DNA of 64,000 bases from assembly GCF_046233715.1 (NCBI RefSeq), contig NZ_JBJNRJ010000018.1, positions 13,287 through 77,286 on the forward strand, in the 5' to 3' direction. The stretch is from Trujillonella humicola. GTDB taxonomy: Bacteria > Actinomycetota > Actinomycetes > Mycobacteriales > Geodermatophilaceae. Under the pieces are notes generated by a model, which worked only from the letters and a program-made list of their open reading frames with translations, was not told the origin of the DNA and ran no database searches. The number at the start of each line of letters is the position of its first letter. Position 1 is the first letter of the stretch. Of the stretch, positions 15,889-24,556 are shown in pieces. The translations under genes and the position numbers were made by a program.

Positions 15889-16527
15889 GTGATCGCGAGC
15901 GTGCACGGCCGGGTGGCGGCGGTGTCGCCGGACGGCGCCGTGGTGGAGGTCGGCGGCGTGGGCCTGGCCGTGCAGTGCACGCCGGGCACCATCGCCCGGC
16001 TGCAGGTGGGGGAGAGCGCGCGGCTGTCGACCAGCCTCGTCGTCCGCGAGGACTCGCTCACCCTCTACGGCTTCGCCGACGACGACGAGCGGCAGCTGTT
16101 CGAGCTGCTGCAGACCGCCAACGGGGTGGGGCCGCGGCTGGCCCAGGCGGTGCTGGCGATCCACCCGCCCCGGGAGGTGCGCCGCGCCGTGTCGATGGCC
16201 GACGTGAAGGCGCTCATGCAGGTGCCCGGGATCGGCAAGAAGGGCGCCGAGCGGTTGATCCTGGAGCTGCGCGACCGGCTCGGCACCACCGCGACCGACA
16301 CGTCGCTCGACGGCCCCGCCCTGCCGGCGGGCACGGTGCCGCTGACGCCGATCGCCCCCTGGCGTGACCAGCTCACCGCGGCTCTGGTGGGCCTGGGCTG
16401 GTCGGGCAAGGAGGCCGAGACGGCGCTCGCCGCTCTCGCCCCGGTCGCCGAGGAGCAGCAGGAGAACGGCGGCGTGCAGATCGCCGCCCTGCTCCGGCAG
16501 GCCATCCAGCTCCTGGGGCGGTCGTGA
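15889..16527 (+). CDS. ruvA: Holliday junction branch migration protein RuvA
   Basis: RuvA of 212 residues, the junction-binding tetramer that loads RuvB. Domain I begins IASVHGRVAAVSPDGAVVEV; domain II has two helix-hairpin-helix motifs (LLQTANGVGPRLAQAVL and LMQVPGIGKKGAERLILEL); domain III (ALVGLGWSGKEAETAL) contacts RuvB. GTG 15889 is just past the ruvC stop. Confidence 0.97.
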   Translation: MIASVHGRVAAVSPDGAVVEVGGVGLAVQCTPGTIARLQVGESARLSTSLVVREDSLTLYGFADDDERQLFELLQTANGVGPRLAQAVLAIHPPREVRRAVSMADVKALMQVPGIGKKGAERLILELRDRLGTTATDTSLDGPALPAGTVPLTPIAPWRDQLTAALVGLGWSGKEAETALAALAPVAEEQQENGGVQIAALLRQAIQLLGRS

Positions 16528-17648
16528 GCGCGCCGTTCGACCGGGGGCTGCCCGCCGAGGTCGACGACGACCTCGGCCGCCAGTTCGCCGTGTCCCCGCA
16601 GGCCGGCGAGGAGGAGCGCGTCGTCGAGTCGGCGCTGCGCCCGCACTCGCTGCACGACTTCATCGGCCAGCCGAAGGTCGCCCGCCAGCTGGCCCTGGTG
16701 CTCGAGGGAGCCAAGCGCCGCGGCCGGCCGCCGGACCACGTGCTGCTGTCCGGTCCGCCCGGGCTGGGCAAGACCAGCCTCGCGCTCATCATCGGCTCGG
16801 AGCTGGGCACCTCGGTGAAGATCACCAGCGGGCCGGCCATCGAGCGGTCCGGCGACCTGGCGGCGATGCTGTCCAACCTCGGCCCCGGTGACGTGCTGTT
16901 CATCGACGAGATCCACCGCATCGCCCGGCCGGCCGAGGAACTGCTGTACATGGCGATGGAGGACTTCCGGGTCGACGTCGTCGTCGGCAAGGGGCCCGGC
17001 GCCACCGCCATCCCGCTGGACATCAACCCCTTCACGCTGGTCGGCGCCACCACGCGGGCCGGGCTGCTGACCGGGCCGCTGCGCGACCGCTTCGGCTTCG
17101 TCGGCCAGATGGAGTTCTACGAGCCGGCCGAGCTGCAGCAGGTGCTGGCCCGCAGCGCCGAGCTGCTCGGCGTGGAGCTGACCCCCGACGGGTCGGCGGA
17201 GATCGCCGGCCGCTCGCGGGGCACCCCGCGGATCGCCAACCGGCTGCTCCGCCGGGTGCGCGACTACGCCGAGGTGGAGGCCGACGGCCGGGTGACCCTC
17301 GCGGTCGCACGGGCGGCGCTGGCCCTCTACGACGTCGACGACCTCGGGCTGGACCGGCTCGACCGTGCGGTGCTCGAGGCGCTGGTCGTGCGCTTCGGCG
17401 GCGGGCCGGTCGGCGTCTCCACCCTGGCGGTCGCGGTCGGAGAGGAGTCGCACACCGTCGAGGAGGTGTGCGAGCCGTTCCTCGTCCGCGCCGGCCTGCT
17501 CGCGCGGACGCCGCGGGGCCGGGTGGCCACGGAGGCGGCCTGGCGGCACCTCGGTCAGCCGCTCCCGCGCGGCGGTCTCCCGCTCGGCAGCGGCTCACCC
17601 GTCACGTTGGCCCCGCGCCCGGACCCCGAACCGCTCTTCGACGCCTAG
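16524..17648 (+). CDS. ruvB: Holliday junction branch migration ATPase RuvB
   Basis: AAA+ motor of 374 residues. Walker A is GPPGLGKTSLA (about 76-86) and Walker B is VLFIDEIHRI, with sensor region LVGATTRAGLLTGPLRDRF. The C-terminal winged-helix DNA-binding domain includes GGGPVGVSTLAVAVGEES. The start overlaps ruvA (GTGA). About 20 extra residues at the N-terminus are common in actinobacteria. The TAG stop overlaps a TAGACT promoter box. Confidence 0.97.
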   Translation: MSAPFDRGLPAEVDDDLGRQFAVSPQAGEEERVVESALRPHSLHDFIGQPKVARQLALVLEGAKRRGRPPDHVLLSGPPGLGKTSLALIIGSELGTSVKITSGPAIERSGDLAAMLSNLGPGDVLFIDEIHRIARPAEELLYMAMEDFRVDVVVGKGPGATAIPLDINPFTLVGATTRAGLLTGPLRDRFGFVGQMEFYEPAELQQVLARSAELLGVELTPDGSAEIAGRSRGTPRIANRLLRRVRDYAEVEADGRVTLAVARAALALYDVDDLGLDRLDRAVLEALVVRFGGGPVGVSTLAVAVGEESHTVEEVCEPFLVRAGLLARTPRGRVATEAAWRHLGQPLPRGGLPLGSGSPVTLAPRPDPEPLFDA

Positions 17649-17651
17649 ACT
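17646..17651 (+). promoter_or_regulatory. candidate -10 box TAGACT for yajC-secDF, formed from a stop codon
   Basis: The ruvB TAG stop plus ACT gives TAGACT. Transcription from here would leave a leader of about 160 bases before yajC; no other structure was recognised in that gap. Confidence 0.45.
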
Positions 17652-17820
17652 GCCTGTCGCTGGCGCGCAACTCGACCGAGGAGACGGTCCGGCCGGCCGT
17701 GCGCTCCACGGCTGGTCGCTGCGCGCCCCAGTGATGTGAACAGCCGACGTACCCGAGCGGTCCCGTCCCGGATCGCACCGACCGCGCGCAGTCCCGGCGC
17801 GGTAGAGAGGCACCCCTGCC

Positions 17821-18174
17821 GTGGAGTTCTTTCCCCTGATCCTGCTCGCGCTGGCCTTCGTGCTGCTCATCGTGATGCCGGCGCGCCAGCGCAAGCGGAT
17901 GGCGGCCCAGCAGCAGCAGATGCAGGAGTCCCTGCAGCCGGGGACGCCCGTCATGACGACCAGCGGCATGCACGGCACGGTGTCGGGCAAGACCGACACC
18001 ACCGTGGACGTCGAGGTCGCGCCGGGGGTGGTCGTCACCTTCGCGCTGCAGGCCATCCTCGAGGTGCGCAAGCCGGTGACCGCCGGCTCCGACGCCACCT
18101 CCACCGACGGTGCGACCCCTGGCGACGACACCCCGGGCATCGTCGACGGCGGTCCCGCCGACCAGAACCGCTGA
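17821..18174 (+). CDS. yajC: preprotein translocase subunit YajC
   Basis: YajC of 117 residues: one N-terminal transmembrane helix (FPLILLALAFVLLIVMPARQ), then a basic RKRMAAQQQQMQ stretch and the conserved PGTPVMTTSGMHGTVSG core. It is an accessory part of the SecDF complex in the inner membrane. The acidic, Thr/Asp-rich C-terminus after VRKPVTAG is low in complexity. secD follows after 7 bases. Confidence 0.94.
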   Translation: MEFFPLILLALAFVLLIVMPARQRKRMAAQQQQMQESLQPGTPVMTTSGMHGTVSGKTDTTVDVEVAPGVVVTFALQAILEVRKPVTAGSDATSTDGATPGDDTPGIVDGGPADQNR

Positions 18175-18181
18175 GCTTCCC

Positions 18182-19903
18182 GTGGCCAACCGCCAGCTCC
18201 CCGCGCGCCGGTACTTCGCCGCGTTCCTGCTGATCGTCGCCGGGCTCTACGCCCTGGTGTTCTTCACCGGCGACACCCGCACCCCGCAGCTGGGGCTGGA
18301 CCTGCGCGGTGGCACCACGGTGACGTTGTCGGCGCAGACGCCCGGCGGGGGTGCACCCGACCCGGAGGACCTGGAGCTGGCCCGCCGGATCATCGAGCAG
18401 CGCGTCAACGGCCTGGGCGTCGCCGAGGCCTCGGTGGTCACCGAGGGCAACACGAACATCGTCATCTCGGTCCCCGGGGAGGACGGCGAGCAGGCCCGCG
18501 AGCTCGGCCAGACCGCCCAGCTGAGGTTCCGGCCGGTGATCTGCCCGTCGGTGACCGATCTCACGGGCCTGTGCTCGACGCTGGACAACACGGTGACCGG
18601 GTCGGCTCCGGACGCCCCGGCGGAGCCCGCCGACGGCACCGCGCCCACCGACGGCACCGCGCCCACCGACGGCACCGCGCCCACCGACGGCACCGCGCCC
18701 ACCGACGGCACCGCGCCCACCGACGGCACCGCGCCCACCGACGGTTCGGCGCCCCCGGCCGATCCCGCGGAGCCGACCACGCCGGCGGTCGCGGCGAGCG
18801 CCGAGGAGGCGGCACCCGCCTACGACGCGCTGCGCTGCGATGCGCAGGACGAGCCGGTCCTGCCCGCCGATCCCGGCTCCTACGTCGCGGCCTGCACCGA
18901 GGACGGGCAGGGCAAGTACCTGCTGGGCCCGGCGATCATCGAGGGCACCGAGATCGAGGACGCGCGGGCCGGCACGCAGCAGGGCACCGGCGAGTGGATC
19001 GTGCTGCTGGACTTCAACGGCAACGGTGAGCAGACCTGGGCCGAGTACACGATCGCCCACCAGCAGGAGCAGGTGGCGTTCACGCTCGACGAGCGGGTCG
19101 TGTCCGCGCCGGTCATCCAGTCGGCCATCACCAGCAACCCGACGACGATCACCGGGCAGTTCGACCAGGCCGGCGCCGAGGAGCTGGCCAACCAGCTGCG
19201 CTACGGCGCCCTGCCGCTGACCTTCTCCCAGGCCACCGCGCAGTCGATCTCCACCGAGCTGGGCGAGGAGCAGCTGCAGGCCGGGCTGATCGCGGGCGCC
19301 ATCGGCGTCGGGCTGGTCTTCGTGTACGCGCTGGTCTACTACCGGCTGCTCGGGCTGGTGATGATCGCCAGCCTCCTGCTGTCGGCGGTCGTCGTCTACG
19401 GCTGCCTGGTGCTGCTCGGCCGGCAGATCGGCTTCACCCTCAGCCTCGCCGGGATCGCCGGGTTCATCGTGTCGATCGGCATCACCGCCGACTCGTTCGT
19501 CGTCTACTTCGAACGGCTCAAGGACGAGATCCGCGAGGGCCGCGCGCTGCGCTCGGCCGTGCCGCGGGCCTGGGTCCGGGCGCGCCGGACGATCCTCTCG
19601 GCCGACGCGGTCAGCTTCCTGGCGGCGGCCATCCTGTACTGGCTGGCCATCGGGGACGTGAAGGGCTTCGCGTTCACGCTGGGCATGTCGACCGTCCTCG
19701 ACCTCGTGGTCGTCTTCCTGTTCACCCACCCGCTGATGGTCGTGCTCGCCCGCTTCCGGTCCTTCGGCAGCAGCCGCTTGTCGGGCCTGGGCGCCAGCCT
19801 CGACCGTCCCCGCGCCCCGCGTTCCGCGGCCGCGGGCGAGCGCGAGCTGGTCGGTGCCGGGACCGGCGCGGGCAGCACCGCCATCGACAGGAGCCTCACA
19901 TGA
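18182..19903 (+). CDS. secD: protein translocase subunit SecD
   Basis: Proton-driven SecDF subunit of 573 residues that pulls secreted proteins on the outer face. TM1 is FAAFLLIVAGLYALVFF (about 11-27). The large extracytoplasmic P1 region begins GLDLRGGTTVTL and holds the head motif later (GQFDQAGAEELANQLRYGA). TM2-6 form the RND-like core, with the functional-Asp segment IGITADSFVVYFERLKDE. P1 is interrupted by six perfect DGTAPT repeats (about residues 151-186), a low-complexity insert absent from the SecD core. secF overlaps by ATGA. Confidence 0.95.
   Translation: MANRQLPARRYFAAFLLIVAGLYALVFFTGDTRTPQLGLDLRGGTTVTLSAQTPGGGAPDPEDLELARRIIEQRVNGLGVAEASVVTEGNTNIVISVPGEDGEQARELGQTAQLRFRPVICPSVTDLTGLCSTLDNTVTGSAPDAPAEPADGTAPTDGTAPTDGTAPTDGTAPTDGTAPTDGTAPTDGSAPPADPAEPTTPAVAASAEEAAPAYDALRCDAQDEPVLPADPGSYVAACTEDGQGKYLLGPAIIEGTEIEDARAGTQQGTGEWIVLLDFNGNGEQTWAEYTIAHQQEQVAFTLDERVVSAPVIQSAITSNPTTITGQFDQAGAEELANQLRYGALPLTFSQATAQSISTELGEEQLQAGLIAGAIGVGLVFVYALVYYRLLGLVMIASLLLSAVVVYGCLVLLGRQIGFTLSLAGIAGFIVSIGITADSFVVYFERLKDEIREGRALRSAVPRAWVRARRTILSADAVSFLAAAILYWLAIGDVKGFAFTLGMSTVLDLVVVFLFTHPLMVVLARFRSFGSSRLSGLGASLDRPRAPRSAAAGERELVGAGTGAGSTAIDRSLT
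18632..18739 (+). repeat. six perfect 18-bp tandem repeats inside secD
   Basis: Unit GACGGCACCGCGCCCACC, six identical copies, encoding (DGTAPT)6, then a degenerate copy DGSAPP. The period is a multiple of three, so copy-number change would keep the frame. Confidence 0.95.
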
Positions 19904-21297
19904 GTCGCGACGAGTCCCGGCCCGACGAGGAGATCGCGGTCGGCACGGACGCCGACGAGCGGCGGGACGCCTCGTCCGCGGCCGCCGACGCGGCTGCTAC
20001 CGCCGACGACGACGCGCTGGCCGACGCCGGGCTCCCGCAGGAGGGCGCGGCCGCGCCGCGCCGGCCGCAGCGCCGCGCCTCGCTGGCCCACCGGCTCTAC
20101 AACGGCGAGGCGGGGCTGGACGTCGTCGGGCGCAGCCGGTTGATCTACCGGATCACCGCCGTGGTGGTGCTGCTGTGCATCGCCACGCTCGCGTTCCGCG
20201 GGTTCAACTTCGGCATCGACTTCTCCGGTGGCAACAGCTTCCGGCTGCCCGGGACCATCGAGCAGCTGACCGAGGTCCGCGAGGCCGCCGAGGACACCGG
20301 CGCGCAGGTCGCCTCGGCCCAGGTCGTCGGCGGCAACTCCATCCTGCTGCGCACCGAGGGCCTGGACAACGACGGCGAGCGCGCGGTCGTCGCGGCGGTC
20401 GCCGAGGCGGCCGGGGTCGACGCGGACCAGGTCAGCCCCGAGGCGGTGAGCGCGGAGTGGGGCTCGGACATCACCCAGCAGGCGCTGGTCGCCCTCGTGG
20501 TGTTCCTGGTGGCGGTGATCGCCTTCCTCGCGATCAGGTTCCAGCCGAAGATGGCCATCGGGGCGATCGCCGCGCTGCTGCACGACATCGTGCTGACCGC
20601 CGGCGTCTACTCGCTGATCGGCTTCGAGGTGACGCCGGCCACGGTGGTCGGCTTCCTGACGATCCTCGGCTTCTCGCTGTACGACACCGTCGTCGTCTTC
20701 GACAAGGTCGACGAGAACGTGCGAGACCTGGAACGGTCCGCCCGCATGACCTGGGGCGAGGCCGCGAACCTGGCGGTCAACCAGACCCTGATGCGCTCGA
20801 TCAACACGTCGGTGATCGCCCTGCTGCCCGTCGCCGGGCTGCTGTTCGTCGGCGTGGGCCTGCTGGGGGTCGGCACCCTCAAGGACCTCGCCCTCGTGCT
20901 CTTCGTCGGACTGGCCGCGGGCACCTACTCGTCGATCTTCCTGGCCACCCCGATCGTCGCCGACCTCAAGGAGCGCGAGCCGGAGGTGGTGGCCCTGCGC
21001 AAGCGGGTGCTCGCGCGGCGCGCCTCGGCCGCCCGCGAGGCGGCGGGCCGGGGCACCGGCCCCGGGCGCGGGCCCGTGGCCAGCGCCCGCCGCGCCCCGG
21101 CGGCCCGGCGGCAGGCCACGGTCGGCGCGGGGGCGCGCGAGGAGGACCTCGGGCCGGTCCGGGCCGACGTGGTCGTCGAGTCGCCGTCCTCGGTGGGACC
21201 GGCCGAGCCCCGCTCGGGTGCCACGGCGGCGCCGCGCCCCGGCGCACGGCCGCAGCGGCCGGCCGGCCGCCGTGGTGGCGGCAGGAAGCGCCGGTGA
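19900..21297 (+). CDS. secF: protein translocase subunit SecF
   Basis: SecF of 465 residues, partner of SecD. It has an N-terminal Ala/Asp-rich tail (about 1-65), TM1 near IYRITAVVVLLCIATLAF, then FNFGIDFSGGNSFRL opening the P4 domain, and five further helices including GFSLYDTVVVFDKVDENVRD, the conserved cytoplasmic-face motif. The last 110 residues form a disordered, Arg/Ala/Pro-rich C-terminal tail, longer than in many SecF proteins. The stop overlaps the apt start (GTGA). Confidence 0.95.
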   Translation: MSRDESRPDEEIAVGTDADERRDASSAAADAAATADDDALADAGLPQEGAAAPRRPQRRASLAHRLYNGEAGLDVVGRSRLIYRITAVVVLLCIATLAFRGFNFGIDFSGGNSFRLPGTIEQLTEVREAAEDTGAQVASAQVVGGNSILLRTEGLDNDGERAVVAAVAEAAGVDADQVSPEAVSAEWGSDITQQALVALVVFLVAVIAFLAIRFQPKMAIGAIAALLHDIVLTAGVYSLIGFEVTPATVVGFLTILGFSLYDTVVVFDKVDENVRDLERSARMTWGEAANLAVNQTLMRSINTSVIALLPVAGLLFVGVGLLGVGTLKDLALVLFVGLAAGTYSSIFLATPIVADLKEREPEVVALRKRVLARRASAAREAAGRGTGPGRGPVASARRAPAARRQATVGAGAREEDLGPVRADVVVESPSSVGPAEPRSGATAAPRPGARPQRPAGRRGGGRKRR

Positions 21298-21887
21298 CGG
21301 AGCCGGCCGGGGCGCAGGAGCCCCTCGACGAACTGGTCGCCTCGCTGGCGGTGGACGTGCCCGACTTCCCCGAGCCGGGGATCGTCTTCCGCGACCTGAC
21401 CCCGGTCTTCGCCGACGGGCCGGCTTTCCGCCGTATCGTCGGAGGGTTGGCGTCGGCGGCGTCGGTCGACCCGCGGGTCGCCGCGCTGAGCTCCGCCCGC
21501 GACGGGGCGCACCCCGGCTTCGACGTCGTCGTGGGGGTCGAGGCGCGCGGCTTCCTGCTGGCCGCCGCGGTCGCCCTCGACGCCGGGGTCGGGGTGGTGC
21601 CGGTGCGCAAGGCCGGCAAGCTGCCCCGCGGCCGGGTGTCGGCCAGCTACGACCTGGAGTACGGGTCGGCGACGCTGGAGATGCACACCGACTCCGTCAC
21701 GCCGGGTCAGCGGGTGCTCGTGGTGGACGACGTGCTCGCCACGGGCGGCACGCTGTCCGCGGCCATCGGGCTGGTGGAGGAGCTGGGCGGGGTGGTCACC
21801 GCCGTGTCCGTGGTCGTCGAGCTCGCCGACCTCGGTGGCCGCCAGGTCCTGGCGCCGCACACCGTGCACTCCCTCTGGACCGCCTGA
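21294..21887 (+). CDS. apt: adenine phosphoribosyltransferase
   Basis: Purine salvage enzyme of 197 residues that converts adenine and PRPP to AMP. The PRPP-binding loop is VLVVDDVLATGGTLSAA. The N-terminal VPDFPEPGIVFRDLTPVFAD and the flexible-loop region GVVPVRKAGKLPRGRVSASYDLEYG are typical. About 12 residues (SSARDGAHPGFD) are inserted before VVVGVEARGF, a mild variation. Start overlap with secF and conserved secD-secF-apt-rel order support co-transcription. Confidence 0.94.
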   Translation: MTEPAGAQEPLDELVASLAVDVPDFPEPGIVFRDLTPVFADGPAFRRIVGGLASAASVDPRVAALSSARDGAHPGFDVVVGVEARGFLLAAAVALDAGVGVVPVRKAGKLPRGRVSASYDLEYGSATLEMHTDSVTPGQRVLVVDDVLATGGTLSAAIGLVEELGGVVTAVSVVVELADLGGRQVLAPHTVHSLWTA

Positions 21888-21960
21888 GGCACGGGCGGCG
21901 CCGGGCGCCACCGGACGGGGCTGCGGCCCGGCGGTTCGCGGGACCGGAGGGCCACCCGTC

Positions 21961-21966
21961 TAGCAT
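21961..21966 (+). promoter_or_regulatory. -10 box TAGCAT for the rel gene
   Basis: TAGCAT ends 37 bases before GTG 22004. The leader contains AGGAG at 21994-21998. The ATG at 21965 lies inside the box and is therefore unlikely to be the start codon. Confidence 0.55.
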
Positions 21967-22003
21967 GGGAGGGTCCGTCCTCCTCGAGCCCGCAGGAGTT
22001 CCC

Positions 22004-24463
22004 GTGGCCCCCGACGCCGCCGCCACCAACGTGGCTGCCGGGCGTCCGGGAGGGGTGCCGCCGGCCGCGGAGCCGGCCGCCCTGCCGCCCGGTCCCCCGG
22101 CGGCCGAGCGCGCGCCGCTGCCGGCCCGGCCGCTGGTGCGCCGTCCCGACGACGTGGGGTCCGAGCCGCCCGCCGAGAACGACGCCGCGGCTCCACGCCG
22201 CCGGGTCCGCGACCGGCTGGCCCGACGGATCGTCGCCGGGCAGCGCAGTCCGGTCGTCCGCCCGGTGCTCGAGCCGCTGGCCGCCCTGCACCGCCAGAGC
22301 CACCCCAAGGCCGACCTGGCGCTCCTGCAGCGCGCCTACGACGTCGCCGAGGCCGCGCACGCCAGCCAGAAGCGCAAGAGCGGCGACCCCTACATCACCC
22401 ACCCGCTGGCCGTGTCGACCATCCTCGCCGGCCTGGGCATGGACACCACGACGCTCATCGCGGCCCTGCTGCACGACACGGTCGAGGACACCGGTGTCAC
22501 GCTGGAGTCGATCACGGAGGACTTCGGGCCCGAGGTCGCGCACCTGGTCGACGGGGTCACTAAGATCGACAAGGTCAAGCTGGGCGACGCCGCCCAGGCC
22601 GAGACGATCCGCAAGATGATCGTCGCGATGTCCCGGGACCCGCGGGTCCTGGTGATCAAGCTCGCCGACCGGCTGCACAACATGCGCACGCTGCGCTTCC
22701 TCCCGCCGGAGAAGCAGGAGAAGAAGGCGCGGGAGACGCTGGAGATCCTCGCCCCGCTGGCCCACCGGCTGGGCATGAACACCATCAAGTGGGAGCTCGA
22801 GGACCTCGCGTTCGCGACGCTCTACCCCAAGCGCTACGACGAGATCGTGCGACTGGTCGCCGAGCGGGCGCCGTCGCGCGACACCTACCTCGCCGAGGTC
22901 GCCGCCTCGGTGACCGACCAGCTCAAGGCCGCCGGCATCGAGGCCGTGGTCACCGGCCGGCCCAAGCACTACTACTCGATCTACCAGAAGATGATCGTGC
23001 GCGGCCGCGACTTCACCGACATCTGGGACCTGGTCGGGATCCGGATCCTGGTCGACTCGGTCCGCGACTGCTACGCGGCGCTGGGCATCATGCACGCCCA
23101 CTGGCAGCCTGTGCCGGGGCGCTTCAAGGACTTCGTGGCGATGCCGAAGTTCAACATGTACCAGTCGCTGCACACGACCGTGATCGGTCCGCAGGGCAAG
23201 CCGGTCGAGCTGCAGATCCGCACGCACGACATGCACCGCACCGCCGAGTACGGGATCGCCGCGCACTGGAAGTACAAGGAGAAGGCCCGGGCCGGCGGCC
23301 GGCCGGCGGCGGGGGAGTTCGGGGCGTCCAAGGCGGGGTCCCCCGACGACATGCTGTGGCTGCGCCAGCTGCTGGACTGGCAGCGCGAGGCGCAGGAGCC
23401 CGGGGAGTTCCTGGAGACGCTGCGCTACGACCTCGGTCCGCAGGAGGTCTTCGTCTTCACGCCCAAGGGCGACGTGGTGAGCCTGCCGGGCGACTCCACC
23501 CCGGTCGACTTCGCCTACGCCGTGCACACCGAGGTCGGCCACCGGTGCATCGGCGCCCGCGTCAACGGCGCCCTCGTCTCGCTGGACAGCCGGCTGACCA
23601 ACGGCGACGTCGTGGAGATCTTCACCTCCAAGTCACCGACCGCCGGCCCGTCGAAGGACTGGCTGACCTTCGTCGGGTCCTCCCGGGCGCGCACCAAGAT
23701 CCGGCAGTGGTTCACCAAGGAGCGCCGCGAGGACGCCGTCGAGGCCGGCAAGGACGCGCTGACGCGGGCGATGCGCAAGGCGGGCCTCCCGCTGCAGCGG
23801 CTGCTCGGCGGTGAGGCGCTGTCCACGCTGGCCAAGGACCTCCGGTACGCCGACGTCACCGCGCTGTACGCCGCGGTGGGGGAGAACCAGCTCTCGGCCG
23901 CGTCGGTGGTCGAGAAGCTCATCGCGGCGCTGGGCGGCACCGAGGGAGCGGTCGAGGACATCGCCGAGACGGCGATCCCCACCCGCCGGGTCGGTCCCCG
24001 GCGCAGCACCGGCGGCGACCCCGGCATCGTCGTGCACGGCATGAGCGACGTGTGGGCCAAGCTCGCCAAGTGCTGCACCCCCGTGCCCGGGGACGAGGTG
24101 CTCGGCTTCGTCACGCGCGGCGGCGGCGTCAGCGTGCACCGCACCGACTGCACCAACGCCGCCGACCTGCAGCGCAAGCCCGAGCGGCTGGTCGAGGTCG
24201 AGTGGGCCAGCCAGCCCGGCTCGGTGTTCCTGGTCGCCATCCAGGTGGAGGCCCTCGACCGGCACCGGCTGCTCTCCGACGTCACCAAGGCCCTGGCCGA
24301 CGAGCGGGTCAACATCCTGTCCGCCTCGGTGCAGACCAGCCGCGACCGCGTCGCCATCAGCCGCTTCACCTTCGAGCTCGCCGACCCCGCCCACCTGGGC
24401 GCGGTGCTGCAGACCGTCCGCAACGTCGACGGCGTCTTCGACGTGGAGCGCGTCACCGCCTGA
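22004..24463 (+). CDS. rel: bifunctional (p)ppGpp synthetase/hydrolase (RelA/SpoT family)
   Basis: Long RSH protein of 819 residues controlling the stringent response. After a Pro/Ala-rich N-terminus (about 1-65) comes the HD hydrolase domain with HASQKRKSGDPYITHPLAV and ALLHDTVEDTGVT; the intact HD motif suggests active hydrolysis. The synthetase domain contains GRPKHYYSIYQKM and FNMYQSLHTTVIGP. TGS (EVFVFTPKGDVVSLPGDSTP), a zinc-finger/RIS region with AKCCTPVPGDEV, and a C-terminal ACT domain (HRLLSDVTKALADERVNI) complete it. The start was chosen for AGGAG six bases upstream and the -10 box position. Confidence 0.96.
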   Translation: MAPDAAATNVAAGRPGGVPPAAEPAALPPGPPAAERAPLPARPLVRRPDDVGSEPPAENDAAAPRRRVRDRLARRIVAGQRSPVVRPVLEPLAALHRQSHPKADLALLQRAYDVAEAAHASQKRKSGDPYITHPLAVSTILAGLGMDTTTLIAALLHDTVEDTGVTLESITEDFGPEVAHLVDGVTKIDKVKLGDAAQAETIRKMIVAMSRDPRVLVIKLADRLHNMRTLRFLPPEKQEKKARETLEILAPLAHRLGMNTIKWELEDLAFATLYPKRYDEIVRLVAERAPSRDTYLAEVAASVTDQLKAAGIEAVVTGRPKHYYSIYQKMIVRGRDFTDIWDLVGIRILVDSVRDCYAALGIMHAHWQPVPGRFKDFVAMPKFNMYQSLHTTVIGPQGKPVELQIRTHDMHRTAEYGIAAHWKYKEKARAGGRPAAGEFGASKAGSPDDMLWLRQLLDWQREAQEPGEFLETLRYDLGPQEVFVFTPKGDVVSLPGDSTPVDFAYAVHTEVGHRCIGARVNGALVSLDSRLTNGDVVEIFTSKSPTAGPSKDWLTFVGSSRARTKIRQWFTKERREDAVEAGKDALTRAMRKAGLPLQRLLGGEALSTLAKDLRYADVTALYAAVGENQLSAASVVEKLIAALGGTEGAVEDIAETAIPTRRVGPRRSTGGDPGIVVHGMSDVWAKLAKCCTPVPGDEVLGFVTRGGGVSVHRTDCTNAADLQRKPERLVEVEWASQPGSVFLVAIQVEALDRHRLLSDVTKALADERVNILSASVQTSRDRVAISRFTFELADPAHLGAVLQTVRNVDGVFDVERVTA

Positions 24464-24496
24464 CCGGCGTGGCCCTGATCGGGTCAGCCGGTCAGG
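24459..24496. terminator. hairpin between rel and the reverse-strand DUF3105 gene
   Basis: A 10-bp perfect stem, CCTGACCGGC with GCCGGTCAGG, with an 18-base loop. It overlaps the rel stop codon. The two genes converge here, so it may work in both directions. Confidence 0.6.
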
Positions 24497-24556
24497 ACGC
24501 GTCCTGCCTCAGCACAGCGGTGGCGCAGGACCCTCCGCGGTGCGGGAGGACGCCGT

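Noticed and set aside
17649..17820. Small RNA or leader peptide before yajC
   Set aside because: The 170-base gap has no convincing hairpin or short frame with a ribosome site.
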